Positions 1 to 11,128 are shown, numbered from the stretch's first letter. The stretch: 64,000 nucleotides of DNA from Margaritifera margaritifera (GCA_029931535.1 JAQPZY010001405.1:2069001-2133000); one strand, 5' to 3'. A program made the numbers and translations. Notes: generated by a model from the sequence alone, not told the origin.

Positions 1-130
1 CCCTGAACAGATTCAACCTCTCAGTCACTTGCATGCCTTTTTTTATTAATAGCTAGGCCTGGCCCATACCTGTACAGGTTTAAACACCCGGTTTCAAACT
101 GCTGTCTATAAGCTTCATTTTTTTTCTATA

Positions 131-300
131 GTTGTGGTAGTTCAGTTGATAGAGTGTCAGACATGTAATCCAAGTGTCACAGGTTTGATACTAACCCAGC
201 TCAATCAGTCAGCTGCCTCAGTGTGTCCTTGGAAAAGGCATTTAGCTCCCATTTCCTTAGCAAAATATAGTCAAAATAAAGTACTGAAAACCAGTGAACT
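131..300 (+). mobile_element. tRNA-derived SINE copy (family 1)
   Basis: The first ~70 bases resemble a tRNA gene, with a box A-like stretch (TAGTTCAGTTGATAGAG) and a box B-like stretch (AGGTTTGATACTA). A body follows containing GTGTGTCCTTGGAAAAGGCA. The same body recurs at 436-631 (minus) and 13,935-14,035 (plus), which marks it as dispersed. It is not a functional tRNA, because the acceptor arms do not pair and unrelated sequence follows. Confidence 0.55.
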
Positions 301-435
301 ACCATGATTTATCCAAACTGCACGAGTCAGAGCCATTTAGTTTGGATAAGCAGGCATTTTGATGATCAGATGTATATTTACCTTTATGTGAAAAAGTTGG
401 GGATGCGAGTTCAACTCAGCCCAGTTCAGCTTAGC

Positions 436-631
436 CAAGATTTTTGTTTTGTTTTTATTGGTTTTAATGACACTTTTAACAAATTATTGGCTATATCATA
501 CAAAAGGAAATGGATCCGATGTGCCTTTCACAAGTACACACCAAGACAGCCAAGCTGGGGTGGTCTGTGCAGGTATCTAACTCGCAACCCATGGATTACG
601 AGTCAGATGCTTTACCAACTGAGCTTTGGCA
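436..631 (-). mobile_element. tRNA-derived SINE copy (family 1), reverse orientation
   Basis: Read on the minus strand it starts with a tRNA-like head (AGCTCAGTTGGTAAAGCA, then a Thr-like loop CTCGTAA and a box B-like GGGTTGCGAGTT). It continues into the body seen at 131-300 (GTGTGTACTTGTGAAAGGCA) and ends near a TTAAAACC motif. The head differs from the first copy more than the body does. The open frame across this stretch on the plus strand is incidental. Confidence 0.5.
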
Positions 632-717
632 GTAGGAGTTTGGTTCATATATTCAGGTTTCAGATAAACAGACTTCTAATGCACATCACATGTATTAAGT
701 ACAGTGCTTTCTGACTA

Positions 718-985
718 CAGTTTTAAAAGGACTGTCCATTTAGTCTTCTGGAAGGGAAGGGGGGGGGGTGCTGTGATATTCTTTCCAATCAAGATTTTAT
801 TTTCTTTTATCTCAAGATACATTTTTTCTCCAAAATTATATATTTTTTCCACAATCAGAGCAAGAGTATTTGTTTCAATCTATTTGGGGGCCAGATACGT
901 TTTTAAAATACCCCTCACCCCAACAACAAACACAATAACACATACAAACACACCAAAAATTAACTGGTTGGTCCCTAAATGTAGA
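718..985. mobile_element. MITE-like repeat (family 2), copy 1
   Basis: This is homologous to 6736-6984; both contain TTCTTTCCAATCA followed by a T-rich stretch and AATCAGAGCAAGA. The ends form a degenerate inverted pair (AGGACTGTCCA near the left, TTGGTCCCTAAA at the right). It begins after a run of G at 760-768. No coding capacity. Confidence 0.45.
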
Positions 986-1239
986 CATCTTTTACAGGGG
1001 CAAGTTCTCCGGTCATCCTGAACTCTCTGTGTAGTGATATTCTAGGACTTTTAAGTTTATGGTCCAGTACTCTCAAGTTTCCAAACTTTTGTCTACAGGT
1101 TTCCATCTACTGGATTCTCAGTTTTGGTAGAAATATGGCTCTGGAATTTCATTTAAACAATCCTACAGAGAGCTATGTCATCCCCCCCCCCCCCCCAACA
1201 ATGGGTTCCATGACTTTACCTGTGCTATATCAAGAATTG

Positions 1240-1609
1240 CACTGTACTGAGGTTCTTTGAAGTGGGGGTCACTGTACTGAGGTTCTTTGAAGTGGGGGTC
1301 ACTGTACTGAGGTTCTTTGAAGTGGGGGTCACTGTACTGAGGTTCTTTGAAGTGGGGGTCACTGTACTTAGGTTCTTTGAAGTGGGGGTCACTGTACTGA
1401 GGTTCTTTGAAGTGGGGGTCACTGTACTGAGGTTCTTTGAAGTGGGGGTCACTGTACTGAGGTTCTTTGAAGTGGGGGTCACTGTACTGAGGTTCTTTGA
1501 AGTGGGGGTCACTGTACTGAGGTTCTTTGAAGTGGGGGTCACTGTACTGAGGTTCTTTGAAGTGGGGGTCACTGTACTGAGGTTCTTTGAAGTGGGGGTC
1601 ACTGTACTT
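1240..1609. repeat. 30-bp minisatellite, about 12 copies
   Basis: The unit is GGTTCTTTGAAGTGGGGGTC plus ACTGTACTGA, repeated almost perfectly; one unit near 1369 has a T for G. Because 30 is a multiple of three and the unit lacks stops, both strands look open, as a 10-residue repeat on each. I read this as a tandem DNA repeat, not a gene. A C-tract at 1183-1197 lies just upstream. Confidence 0.95.
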
Positions 1610-2104
1610 CGAGACTAGTACTCTCGCTCAAATACTCTTGTATCAGGTACTCTGCTTGACTGATTATTTTTCCCTGATGTGGTCTTGAAGGTGGAAGAGA
1701 TTCTCTGGAATCAGAGAAATTCACAAACCTTTGATGGGTGACCACTCACTACAGCTGAAACAAATATCAATTTGAATGTTCATAGATATTAATGGAGGTA
1801 TCAAATCCATCATCATTTCATTGTTTTCTTTGGTATTCATTGACACATACCCCCCACACCCAAACCTTGTTGAAAACACCATGAATTCTGTCAGCAAATT
1901 CTAATTAAATGACATTTTAGGGGTTATGAGTAAATCTTTTAATGATTCATTCTAAAATCCAAAGAATGTAGGTGTTATTTTCCCAGTTTATCTTCAAACT
2001 CAGTCCAAACATAAATGTTCGTTTAGTGAAGAAGGACAGAAACTTGATTTCCTGTTCAGTTAAATGCAGGTATTAGGGAGTGATTTTTTCACACAGAAAT
2101 TTGC

Positions 2105-2470
2105 CCAATTTAATTTAATAAAATTTGGACGTGTTGATTCTCAGTATTGTATCTACTCCGACTCAGTATGTATGGTATCGCTTCCGGTTTTGTAAACGCA
2201 CTATTTGTATCTATAATTTAGTGTTTGGTTTGATACAAAACATGCAAATAGTGACCTGGCAAAACAGGAAGCGATACCAACCGTTTGGAGTCGGAGTAGA
2301 TGCAGTACAGTGTTATTGCAGGTCTCCGGGATGCCAGACATGTCCAAAGGGACTGACTTTTTGACCGACTACAAAATACCCAATTCTAATATTATGAGTT
2401 TCTGATAAGCCATAAGAACAATTCCTATTTAGACTTTATAAATAATTAACTGAAACCCATAATATCAATT
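2105..2470. repeat. Local duplicate, copy 1 (interrupted by a hairpin element)
   Basis: The outer parts of this segment (AATTTAATTTAATAAAATTT on the left; GCAGGTCTCC, TTTTTGACCGACTA and TAAATAATTAACTGAAACC on the right) match 2862-3075. In this copy the two halves are separated by a ~175-bp self-complementary insert. The right edge runs into a double-hairpin MITE. Confidence 0.6.
2140..2315. mobile_element. Foldback (hairpin) element
   Basis: Arms of about 65 bases pair with each other. The left arm contains ATCTACTCCGACTC and GGTATCGCTTCC; the right arm carries their reverse complements near 2255-2304. About 26 bases of loop separate them. The related segment at 2862-3075 lacks this block, so it looks like an insertion. 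Terminal bases resemble CAG...GTG, which would be compatible with a hAT-type MITE, but I could not define a clean target duplication. Confidence 0.6.
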
Positions 2471-2605
2471 ACCATCTATATTCGCGTATAAGCCAGGTCC
2501 AAATGCAAACAACATAGACCCTGATCTGCCAGTGCATTATGTGACGGCAGATCTGGGTCTATGCAGTTTGCAGTTGTATAGGCTTAGATGCGAGTATAAA
2601 CGGTA
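2471..2605 (+). mobile_element. Double-hairpin MITE, copy A (single-hairpin form)
   Basis: Ends are ACCATCTATATTCGCGTATA and CGAGTATAAACGGTA, an imperfect terminal inverted repeat. Inside is one hairpin in which CATAGACCCTGATCTGCC faces GGCAGATCTGGGTCTATG. It lacks the linker found in full copies and is probably a recombined form. See copy C for the full structure. Confidence 0.65.
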
Positions 2606-2640
2606 CCTGTTCACTTAAATGGGGAGTGGGGGGGACTATC

Positions 2641-2767
2641 TTGTTTGTTCTACTGATTAGTCCTTATAAACTGCATAGACGCAGATCTGTTGGCACATTA
2701 TGTGATGGCAGATCTAGGTCTATGCAGTTTGCAGTTGGTATAGGCTTAGACACGAGTATAGACAGTA
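2641..2767 (+). mobile_element. Double-hairpin MITE, copy B (right half)
   Basis: It starts at the internal linker (TTGTTTGTTCTACTGATTAG) and keeps hairpin 2 and the right terminus. The flank CTGTTCACTTAAATG plus a G-run and ACTATCT follows both copy A and copy B. A and B therefore probably arose by a ~163-bp tandem duplication of one full element, not by two insertions. Confidence 0.6.
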
Positions 2768-2861
2768 CCTGTTCACTTAAATGAGGAGTGGGGGGGGGAC
2801 TATCTCGAAGTTATCTCTGGAAACTGATTGGTTCACAAAGAGAATCCCATGGACCCGTGGC

Positions 2862-3075
2862 CAATTAAATTTAATTAAATCTGGCTGCATTGATTGCAGG
2901 TCTCCTGAATTTGTCATACCAGAATATGCCTGACATGTCTGATGGGACCAACTTTTTGACCGACTATAAAAAGCCCAAATCGGATGTTGGGATTTTCCTC
3001 TATGTCATAAAAAAAACCATATTCAGACTTGATAAATAATTGCATTAACTGAAACCAATACACAGGTATTGACCA
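2862..3075. repeat. Local duplicate, copy 2 (no hairpin insert)
   Basis: This matches the outer halves of 2105-2470 and reads straight through from TTGATT to GCAGGTCTCC, where copy 1 carries the hairpin element. It therefore serves as a paralogous empty site. Confidence 0.55.
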
Positions 3076-4079
3076 TGTACATTGCAATAGGTATGAAATG
3101 CCCTTGTGGCTTCTGTAAACAGTGTAATGTAACCTCTACCAGGGCCAGGTACCTGCCTCAGCCAAGTTTGGGACTAGACCCTTCGGTTCATGGGTACAAA
3201 AAGACATTCCCCAAAAAAACAGTTAAGTAATTTTTAAAGAGGCATAGGAAAGAAAAAGTTAAATAATCCCTTCACAAAATAAAATATATGTTCACAACTA
3301 TGGCTTTGAACTAATGTACAGCAAAAAAAAAATAGAGCAAGCTTTATTTAACAGCAGACTCATTGACCCATGCAGTTTTAATGTTTCTGTTCTAGAGTCA
3401 TGCCAACTGGCCCATGTACATCTTAGTGATATGAAGCTCTCATCTGCATTACCGACTTTTAAGAAAATAAAGAAAAGGATAGTGTACTATTTTAATCATA
3501 TTGGTAATTCCATAGCTGTGTAATGACTTCAAAACTCGAATAAAAGACCAAATGTGGAAATATATTGAATGTAAAATGATTGGAGTTGGGGGTGGTAATG
3601 GTAGTCAGGATTGACTACAAATGCTCCTGATGAAACGTATGTCCAACAAACAGTCAAAAAATTGTCAGAGCTCCGATTGATTTAAGGAAAGGCTTTGTTG
3701 ACTTTGATATGACCCCAATTCTGTACCATGTTCTTCTTCAACTTGCAATATTACAAGCTGGATGAAAAATGAGGAGATTTTGCCATATTACACATTATCT
3801 TTTCAAGAGTGCCTAAATGCCAAAGTAGAAATAATGATGTGAGCAATGAATGTTGTTATTCATTGTTTTGACATTATGATTACCATGTGAGTGGGTGTTT
3901 GAATTTCAGGTGATTTAGCAGGTTTGCATGGTTCACATTCTTTTACAAAATGCTGCCAAACTCATTTGGTAAACAGACGAATATTTGAATATCAGTTTTC
4001 TACTCAGATGTTTGCAAAACAGTTTTATGATTTTTCTGTTTCATTATTGGTTTCAGCTCTACCACTTACTCTTGCATAT
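3076..4079. other. Non-coding stretch, nothing recognised
   Basis: AT-rich single-copy-looking DNA. The short open frames here (for example 3314-3523) show no domain, no codon-like pattern and no splice context that I can support. Confidence 0.5.
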
Positions 4080-4146
4080 AGCTGGAACCAGGGATCAAAC
4101 TTAGGACTGCAGAGGTGTTACGCAAGTGCATTAATACTGTGCTGAA
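4080..4146 (-). mobile_element. tRNA-like SINE head fragment
   Basis: The minus strand reads as a tRNA-like head with box B-like AGTTTGATCCC near 4100. The body toward lower coordinates does not match the family at 131-300. It is degraded and a low-confidence fragment. Confidence 0.35.
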
Positions 4147-4263
4147 CTCACAGTAAATTGCCAACCCTGATTGCCCTAATATGCACTAGATTGGATTTGA
4201 CTTTAAATGCATAAATGCATGGTTTATGCCATGTCTTGTTTTCTAAAACAAATAAATCAGCTT

Positions 4264-4687
4264 GAAATACAATGAAACCTTTCAGTCAAGGACACTCAAG
4301 GACACTCAAAGGACCACAAACAATAGTCCTTTATATAGATCAGGCATGATAATTTCTGCATACATTTGGAATTCCAAAATTGGAGAGTCTGGTTTGTGTA
4401 ATAAAGTAACAAGAGAAATTGCTGTAAGAGTTACTTCCCTTTGCAATCTTTTGACGTAGTACAAGATATATATACAGTTATGTCCCAAACCTAAATTCTG
4501 TAGCACAGAAAATTGAAAATCTTAAGTAGGATCTTTTTTTTTTGTAATTAAGGACACTGAGTTAAATTTTGGAAAGGAGTTTTCATACCTGATAATTATT
4601 AAAAATAATATTAATAGCAAGTAAAAGGGGCCTTTATGAGCACATGTCATATATGATGATGTCTGCTGATGCAGATTTCACTATTTC
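4264..4687. mobile_element. MITE-like element with AGTGAAA-type termini
   Basis: The left end reads CAATGAAACCTTTCAGTCAA then GGACACTC. The right end contains GCAGATTTCACTATTTC, whose complement resembles the left end. Similar termini occur at 15,118-15,732 and 59,062-59,340. The interior has no coding capacity. Confidence 0.4.
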
Positions 4688-4996
4688 ATCCCATCATTTG
4701 ATATAAATCACAACCCCTTGTGATGCTGAAAACAGTTTCTGAGGCATCAATGAACCAATCACTTATTTCCAGCATATACTTTGCTTTGGTACTGATAAGA
4801 GGGTATGTATGGTGCCAAATCTTGAATGAACCCAAGCTGATCCAATGGGAGGGAGAGATGGGATAAAGCTGAGATACACCAATAAAGTTCATCCTAAGCC
4901 TTTGAACTTCAGTTCCTGGCAAAGTTCCATACTGCACACCATCTGTAATAGCAGGGTTGCCATGGTAATAGAAATTTGTTCCTGCTGTAAATTATG

Positions 4997-5217
4997 TACC
5001 GTATATACACGCGTATAAACCGGGTCCAAATGCAAACAACATAGACCCTGATCTGCTGGTGCATAATGCGCTGGCAGATCAGGGTCTATATTGTTTGTTC
5101 TACTGATTAGTCCTTACAAACTGCATAGACCCAGATCTGCCAGCGCATTATGCGACGGCAGATCTGGGTCTATGCCGTTTGCAGTGGGTATCGGCTTATA
5201 CGCGAGTATATACGCTA
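4997..5217 (+). mobile_element. Double-hairpin MITE, copy C (full length, best preserved)
   Basis: Terminal inverted repeats of 26 bases with three mismatches (TACCGTATATACACGCGTAT at left; the complement at right ends TATATACGCTA). Inside are two separate hairpins. Hairpin 1 pairs CATAGACCCTGATCTGC with GCAGATCAGGGTCTAT; hairpin 2 pairs GCATAGACCCAGATCTGCC with GGCAGATCTGGGTCTATGC. The linker TTGTTTGTTCTACTGATTAG joins them. Each hairpin has a GCATWATGCG-type loop. No open frame, so any transposase would act in trans. Confidence 0.8.
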
Positions 5218-5329
5218 TATAAAAATCAAACTGTTACTACATACTAAAGACTAAAAAATAACTTGTTCTTCTTGCTGGAATGAAAATTTTCATGTAAAGG
5301 CACAAAAACTTCGTGTATTTTTTTATATC

Positions 5330-5470
5330 CTACCATGGCAGTGGTAGAGTCATATAGGTTACCCTTGTCTGTCTATCAATCACACCTTGATTAAGTTTGT
5401 GTTTTGTCATTTCAGGCAGTGTGGTAGGGCATTTGTGTTTCATTAACACATTTCTTGTTCTTTAATTACT
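5330..5470. repeat. Dispersed repeat, copy 1 (related to 51,272-51,415)
   Basis: Shares TACCCTTGT, ATCACACCTTGATTAAGTTT and a GTGGTAGGGCATTTGTGTTT-type block with 51,272-51,415, where the block reads GTGGTGGGACGTCCATGTTC. Both end near a run around GAACACATT or TTAACACATT. It resembles a repeat type I associate with bivalve genomes; the family name is not known to me. Confidence 0.4.
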
Positions 5471-6735
5471 TTACAACAATTCTGTGCAATTTGTACATTG
5501 TTTTGCTGGGTTTTTGCTTGCCTGGCAACATTTTAAACTTATCCTGGCTGCAAACAAGAAATGCATGTTTGTGCAGTCCTGACCCCTGACCCAAAGCATT
5601 TGGCATATAGAGTTGGTCAAAGAACAGCAGTATATGTTATAAATATGAAGTTTTGGTATCTTAATTACTTTTCCAAAATTATATAAGAAATTTAGCATGA
5701 TCGACTTCAGTGTATTTATTACTCCACACTAAAAAACTTCATTGAATTTACTGCAGAGAGTATATAATCAATAAATGTTGGGTTTTTTTATGGGTCACAT
5801 AAATGGTAGTGTATGTGTTGGTATCACTTAAGTGATGGCAGTACGAGTGCTAGTAAGGATTTTGGTACAAGTGCTAGAATCATGAAGTTCTTTCTAATAT
5901 TATTTATTAAGTTTCTGCAAGTCAAATAGCATCATGTGTAGGTGAGACACCACGTTACACTGCTGTTTTTGCAGCTGGTGAATTCTTTAAGAATTTAATT
6001 TAAAAGTACCATTATCTTGCTAGATTTGTGTTAATTGCTCTCATATAAATACAGAAATTTATTTTGATGCAGGTTGATTGTGAATTTACTAGAATGTATA
6101 ACTGTTAATATTAGCCTGTGATGCTCTTATCTTATTTTTGAATTCTGTAGGCCTGTATTTTACAAGGTATGATTAAGCAGCTGAAACCTTCACTGAATTT
6201 TGCCCCAGGTTTAGGTCATTTACAGGGTGAGTCCAAAGGGACGATGTTTGAGGCTTCTAAATTTGTAATTAAATCATAAAAAGTCTTGTTTTTCCTAGAA
6301 ACATGGACAAAACAGGCTCAATGCCTTTGATGTTTCTGATGTCAGACATGTTGTATGGACTGGTACCATGTTGTCCAGAAATAACTGCATTTATAGATAC
6401 AAGGCAGGGTGAATCATTCTGCATGTATCATTCTGTAGCAACAACTGTGTAACATGAATAGGTTCTTTTTTTATTGTCACAAAATACATGTTGGCAGTCA
6501 GTATTAATCCTAAACTTTTGACTAAATTATGTGTACAAATTAATAGTTTAAAATTTTGGGAAATACTGAATTTAAATGAACTTGCAACATTCATACATAT
6601 AAATGGTAGTTTAAGGGACTGTTTACATATTTTTTATGAATTTTTTTTTCACATCAGGTTTGATGGAAAACATTAATTATAAGAATATGAAGTGCATCAT
6701 AGATTTGGTATTGAGAAGATGACAGTTGTACTTGT
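5471..6735. other. Non-coding stretch, nothing recognised
   Basis: AT-rich sequence without supported genes or clear repeats. The small open frames on either strand lack domains and splice context. Confidence 0.5.
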
Positions 6736-6984
6736 TAGGGACTGACCATATATAATATTATGGATGGGGGTGGGGGTGGGATTTTCTTTCCAATCAGGAT
6801 ATTTTGTTTTCTTTTGTCTCAGTATAATTTTATTTTTTCAGCTAATATTATGGATAAAATGAGTTCTTATTTTTCTGCAAATCAGAGCAAGAATTTTTTT
6901 TTCAAGCCATTTTGGGACCTGACATTTTTTTTGTCAAAAACAATCCCAGGACCCCCAACCAAATTAAATGTTCAGTCCCTTAGG
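6736..6984. mobile_element. MITE-like repeat (family 2), copy 2
   Basis: Better preserved than the copy at 718-985. The ends GTTAGGGACTGACCA and TTCAGTCCCTTAGG form a short inverted repeat around a shared interior (TTCTTTCCAATCAGGATATT, AATCAGAGCAAGA). No coding capacity. Confidence 0.5.
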
Positions 6985-7229
6985 ACTGAAAAAGTAATCT
7001 ACATTTGTTGCAATTTAGGATGAATGTAAATGTTGATGCATGCATATTAGCTGCGAGGGGCAATCAGAAGAAATGAACATGATCGATATATATCAGCAGC
7101 CCTGAGAACAATTGGGTTGAGGATTTACCTGTATAATGCAGGCAATCTGTATTTTATGTTCACTAACAATTAGGGAAATGCACATGATGGTTATGTTTTG
7201 TATACACGTGGTTAAATACCTATCTAGAT

Positions 7230-7451
7230 TACCATATGTACTCATATACAAGTTGGATCCAACTGCACACTGCATAGACCCAGATCTGCCATAGTATAAT
7301 GTACTGGCACATCTGGGTCTATATAGTTTGTTAGGAGTAATCAGTAGAACAGACAACATTAGACCCTGATGTGAAGGCGCATTATGTGACGGCAGATCAG
7401 GGTCTATGTTATTTGCAGTTGGACCTGATTTGTAAGCAAATATATATGGTA
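7230..7451 (-). mobile_element. Double-hairpin MITE, copy D
   Basis: Left end TACCATATGTACTCATATAC, right end AAATATATATGGTA. The hairpin order is reversed and the linker appears as its complement (TTAGGAGTAATCAGTAGAAC), so this is the opposite orientation to copy C. More diverged in the termini than in the hairpins. Confidence 0.7.
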
Positions 7452-7559
7452 CTATTTTACAGGTAAGACAATCTGTATCTATCCTGATTACAGATAAATA
7501 CATAAACACTGAGATCATTTGTTTTAATGGATACATCTTCTGGTTTTCTTTATATCACT

Positions 7560-7964
7560 CTGACTGTGCCTGGGGCAACCATGCATTCACCAACATTTTA
7601 CATTCACTTTAAGTCGGAACTAAAGTAGGGTTAATTTTTGACATCATCTAATCATCTAGAATACACAGTGCATTTTAAAAGTGTGTATTGAACACAAAAC
7701 TCACAACTATATGTGGTGTATGGAAAGATGTTTTATTTTCTATTTAGGTTTTCTATGTCAAAATTTAGTAAAATATGAACAGTCCCTGTAAATATTTGTA
7801 TATAGAGGTCATTACTTGAAAACATAAATTGAAATTTGTAAATTTACATGACATTTTACAGAAATCTAAATGTTGCCGCTTGACAATTATTGGTTTGTTT
7901 TTGACATCTCAGAAAGACTTTTATCTGGATTTAGTATGATTGATTTTTGTTTATTAAATGATTA

Positions 7965-8034
<70 letters not shown>

Positions 8035-9104
8035 AGATATTAATGGTACATCAAAATACTCAAGACTATACAAGGCTTGAAATAAATTTTATTCAGTACT
8101 ATCAGTATTTTGATAGTTGTAATATTTTCATCTAGCAAAAATCGGGCTAATTTCAATGTCCACTACCATAATTTTTATTATTTAATACAAAAGATCACTA
8201 GCAAGAAACTTCTATTTCATTTTTTTTTCAGCTAGCAATTTACTGGCATATCAGAATTGTAACTAGTAAAATGTTTCCTTGCTAGCATCAATTTCAAGTC
8301 CTGTTATATAGTCCCATGATAAACAATATCAATGAATAAAGATTATGTATGTTCTCAGAATGTATAGAAATCTCCAACAGATACAAAATAAAATATAAAA
8401 TATAAAAGATAATCAATTTAGTAGGAATTTTTTGTTTTTTGGAGGGGTGGGTAGGAATCACAGTAGATTTCTGACAGAAAATTGCTGTTATCTAGTGGTT
8501 CAGTTTTAAAATTTCTTTGTAAGCAGCTATTGAAAGGTTCAGTCAAAACCAATGTGGTCTCTTTCTTAGATCCATATAAATTTTGTCACAGTGTCATTGG
8601 TACCACAGGTGGGCAAACACTGATCCTAACTTTGACTAATACCTCTCGACTCTAAGTACCCTATTTAGGCTAATAAGTAGGATAAAGTATTTACCATAAT
8701 CCTTATTCTTATCAGTGCCTATAGTCCATCACTCCAGTCCCATTTAACAAAGACTTAGCAAGTCCTTCATGCAATTATACCAACACAGTTGTTCAAATGA
8801 ACAATTTTTGATTTTTGGCTTAACAAGCTAATCTGTTGACATAATTATAAGAAAGTGTTGATTACTGCCTCTATATATTCTTACATTATGACTAGGATGT
8901 TTCTGCAATTTTCTAAGTACAATTACTTGCATAATGTATTTATGTACAATCAACTTCTTGTCCATAATTTTGATCATAAACAATCATGCATTGTAATAGT
9001 ATAGCACTCTCACCCTATAAGGCACTTTGTTATAACACTTCCTGTTACAAGCAAGTATGGATACCATTTTAGTAATTTGTAGTAAAATTATATGTATAAT
9101 GAAT
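7560..9104. other. Non-coding stretch with one microsatellite
   Basis: AT-rich sequence with no supported gene. It contains the tetranucleotide array at 7965-8034. The part near 9001-9060 (CACCCTATAAGGCACTTTGT, TTATAACACTTCC) shares words with the tandem array that follows. Confidence 0.5.
7965..8034. repeat. (ATTG)n microsatellite
   Basis: About 17 uninterrupted tetranucleotide units. Confidence 0.95.
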
Positions 9105-9745
9105 GTACTTCATTATAAGGCAGTCTACTATATATGGCTCCATGGACAGCATTATAAGGGTTCTATATCATGTACTTCATTATAAGGTGATCCCACTACA
9201 AGGCAATATACCCTATGGCTCCCATGGACAGCATTATAAGGGTTCTTTATCATGTACTTCATTATAAGGTGATCCCACTACAAGGCAATATACCCTATGG
9301 CTCCCATGGACAGCATTATAAGGGTTCTTTATCATGTACTTCATTATAAGGTGATCCCACTACAAGGCAATACCCTATGGTTCCCATGGACAGCATTATA
9401 AGGGTGCTTTATCATGTACTTCATTATAAAGGTGATCCCACTACAAGGCAATATACCCTATGGCTCACATGGACAGCATTATAATGAGGGAGTTATGTAT
9501 CATGTACATCATTATAAGGTGATCCCACTTCAAGGCAATATACCCTATGGCTCACATGGACAGCATTATAATGAGGGAGTTATGTATCATGTACATCATT
9601 ATAAGGTGATCCCACTTCAAGGCAATATACCCTATGGCTCACATGGACAGCATTATAATGAGGGAGTTTTGTATCATGTACATTATTATAAGGCAATGTC
9701 ACTTTAAAGCGGTATACTCTATGGTTCCCATAGACAACATTACAT
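9105..9745. repeat. Tandem array of ~80-89 bp units, about 8 copies
   Basis: Each unit contains CATTATAAGGTGATCCCACT, CAAGGCAATATACCCTATGG and CATGGACAGCATTATAA. Later units are longer because of an added ATGAGGGAGTTATG segment. Related words (ATTATAAGGTATCTC, ACCATGAACAGTGTTATAGT) occur singly at 10,913-11,070, 11,129-11,165 and 11,727-11,780, so the array probably expanded from a dispersed element. Confidence 0.85.
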
Positions 9746-9912
9746 TCAGAGAGTACTGTACAATGTTTTCAGACAAATATTCTTATGTTCAGTAATGTAA
9801 AATTTTGAAAAAATTATCTATCTTTATACTGGCATACCTGTCTATCTACCTACCTGTCTATCTATTTGTCTGTGTGTCTACTTTTCTATCTATCTGTATG
9901 TTTATTTATTTG

Positions 9913-10177
9913 GGGCCCCAGGTGCCCATGTGGTCTAAGGTGAATACCTTTACTGATCACTGCCATCTCACCTCTGTCAGTGTTGGTTCGAGTCTCGGGC
10001 TTGGCCAATGTGGGTATGTGAAAAAGCTTGCCAGTAGCTTTCCATGGATCAGTGGTTCTTCCAAGGGTTTTCTCCGGGTTCTTCCTCCACCAGATATACT
10101 GGCCGCCATGTATAGCCTATCAAGTGCTGAAAAATGGCGTTAAAACCACAAAATATCCATTTATTTATTTATTTATT
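9913..10177 (+). mobile_element. tRNA-derived SINE with conserved central segment and (ATTT)n tail
   Basis: A tRNA-like head carries a box A-like TGTGGTCTAAGGTG and a good box B (GGTTCGAGTC). After it come TTCCAAGGGTTTTCTCCGGG and TACTGGCCGCCATGTATAGC, then GCTGAAAAATGGCGTTAAAA and an ATTT tail. This layout and the central segment match a SINE type common in bivalves; I believe it belongs with the MetaSINE-like group, but that name is from memory. The open frame across it (9805-10,143) is incidental. Confidence 0.75.
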
Positions 10178-10900
10178 CAATATTGATTTTAATTCTTCCA
10201 ATATCTGTAATATTTCTTTGACAGTTGCAAACTGAGTTCTATATTTACAGTTTATAAGATGTTTTACACTTGCAATATCAATACACCTGAAATAGATGTA
10301 CTTTATCTAGAGCATCACATGGGGTAAATTCATGTAGGCATACATCAAATATAAATTATTTGTAAAATAATGGAAAAAAAATAAACCATGTAAATGAATT
10401 TTTTTATTTTACAAATTAAAAATTTAGTGAATGAGCCGGGTATAAAACTTTGTTTACTTTCTATTAGTATACTTGTATAAATACAAATTTCTCAACAAAA
10501 TCCATAGAGCAAATCAATCTCCATCTCTTTATACCTATTACCTATTATAGTTCTAAATAGAAATAGACCCCTATGAATTCTTGTTAATTTTCATAACATT
10601 ACACTTCCATGTGTATTTTGTTTTACCTCCGGTTTGTTTCTTGAGAAGTTGAATAAAAATTTATGAAACATATTAAAAACTTAGGTAATGCATTATGGTA
10701 ATTGATATATATGTAAATTTACAAAAATACTTTGAAAGTACATGAAACTTACATGTATAATATACCTTCCTGAAGAGCATCCATAATATTATGATGCAAA
10801 AGCGTTTAAAGGAATAAAGTATGAATATATTACTGATTTCCTGGTGAATTAGCAAATTGTTCTGTACATCAACATGGACATATTCACTTTTTTAAATACA
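10178..10900. other. Non-coding stretch, nothing recognised
   Basis: AT-rich sequence with no gene, repeat array or RNA that I can support. Confidence 0.45.
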
Positions 10901-11094
10901 TATACACACAGTTGTCCCTCATTATAAGGTATCTCGGTATAATGTCGTATGATCATGAATCCCATTACATTATGTTAACTAATAATATGTTTAATGTACC
11001 ACAGTGTAATGCAACATCACCTATAACACGGTAGACTCTATGGGCTACCATGAACAGTGTTATAGTGAGAGAGCATGCACTTTATATACATACA

Positions 11095-11128
<34 letters not shown>

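Noticed and set aside
570..631. Functional tRNA gene on the minus strand
   Set aside because: The tRNA-like head runs into a SINE body and does not form a complete cloverleaf.
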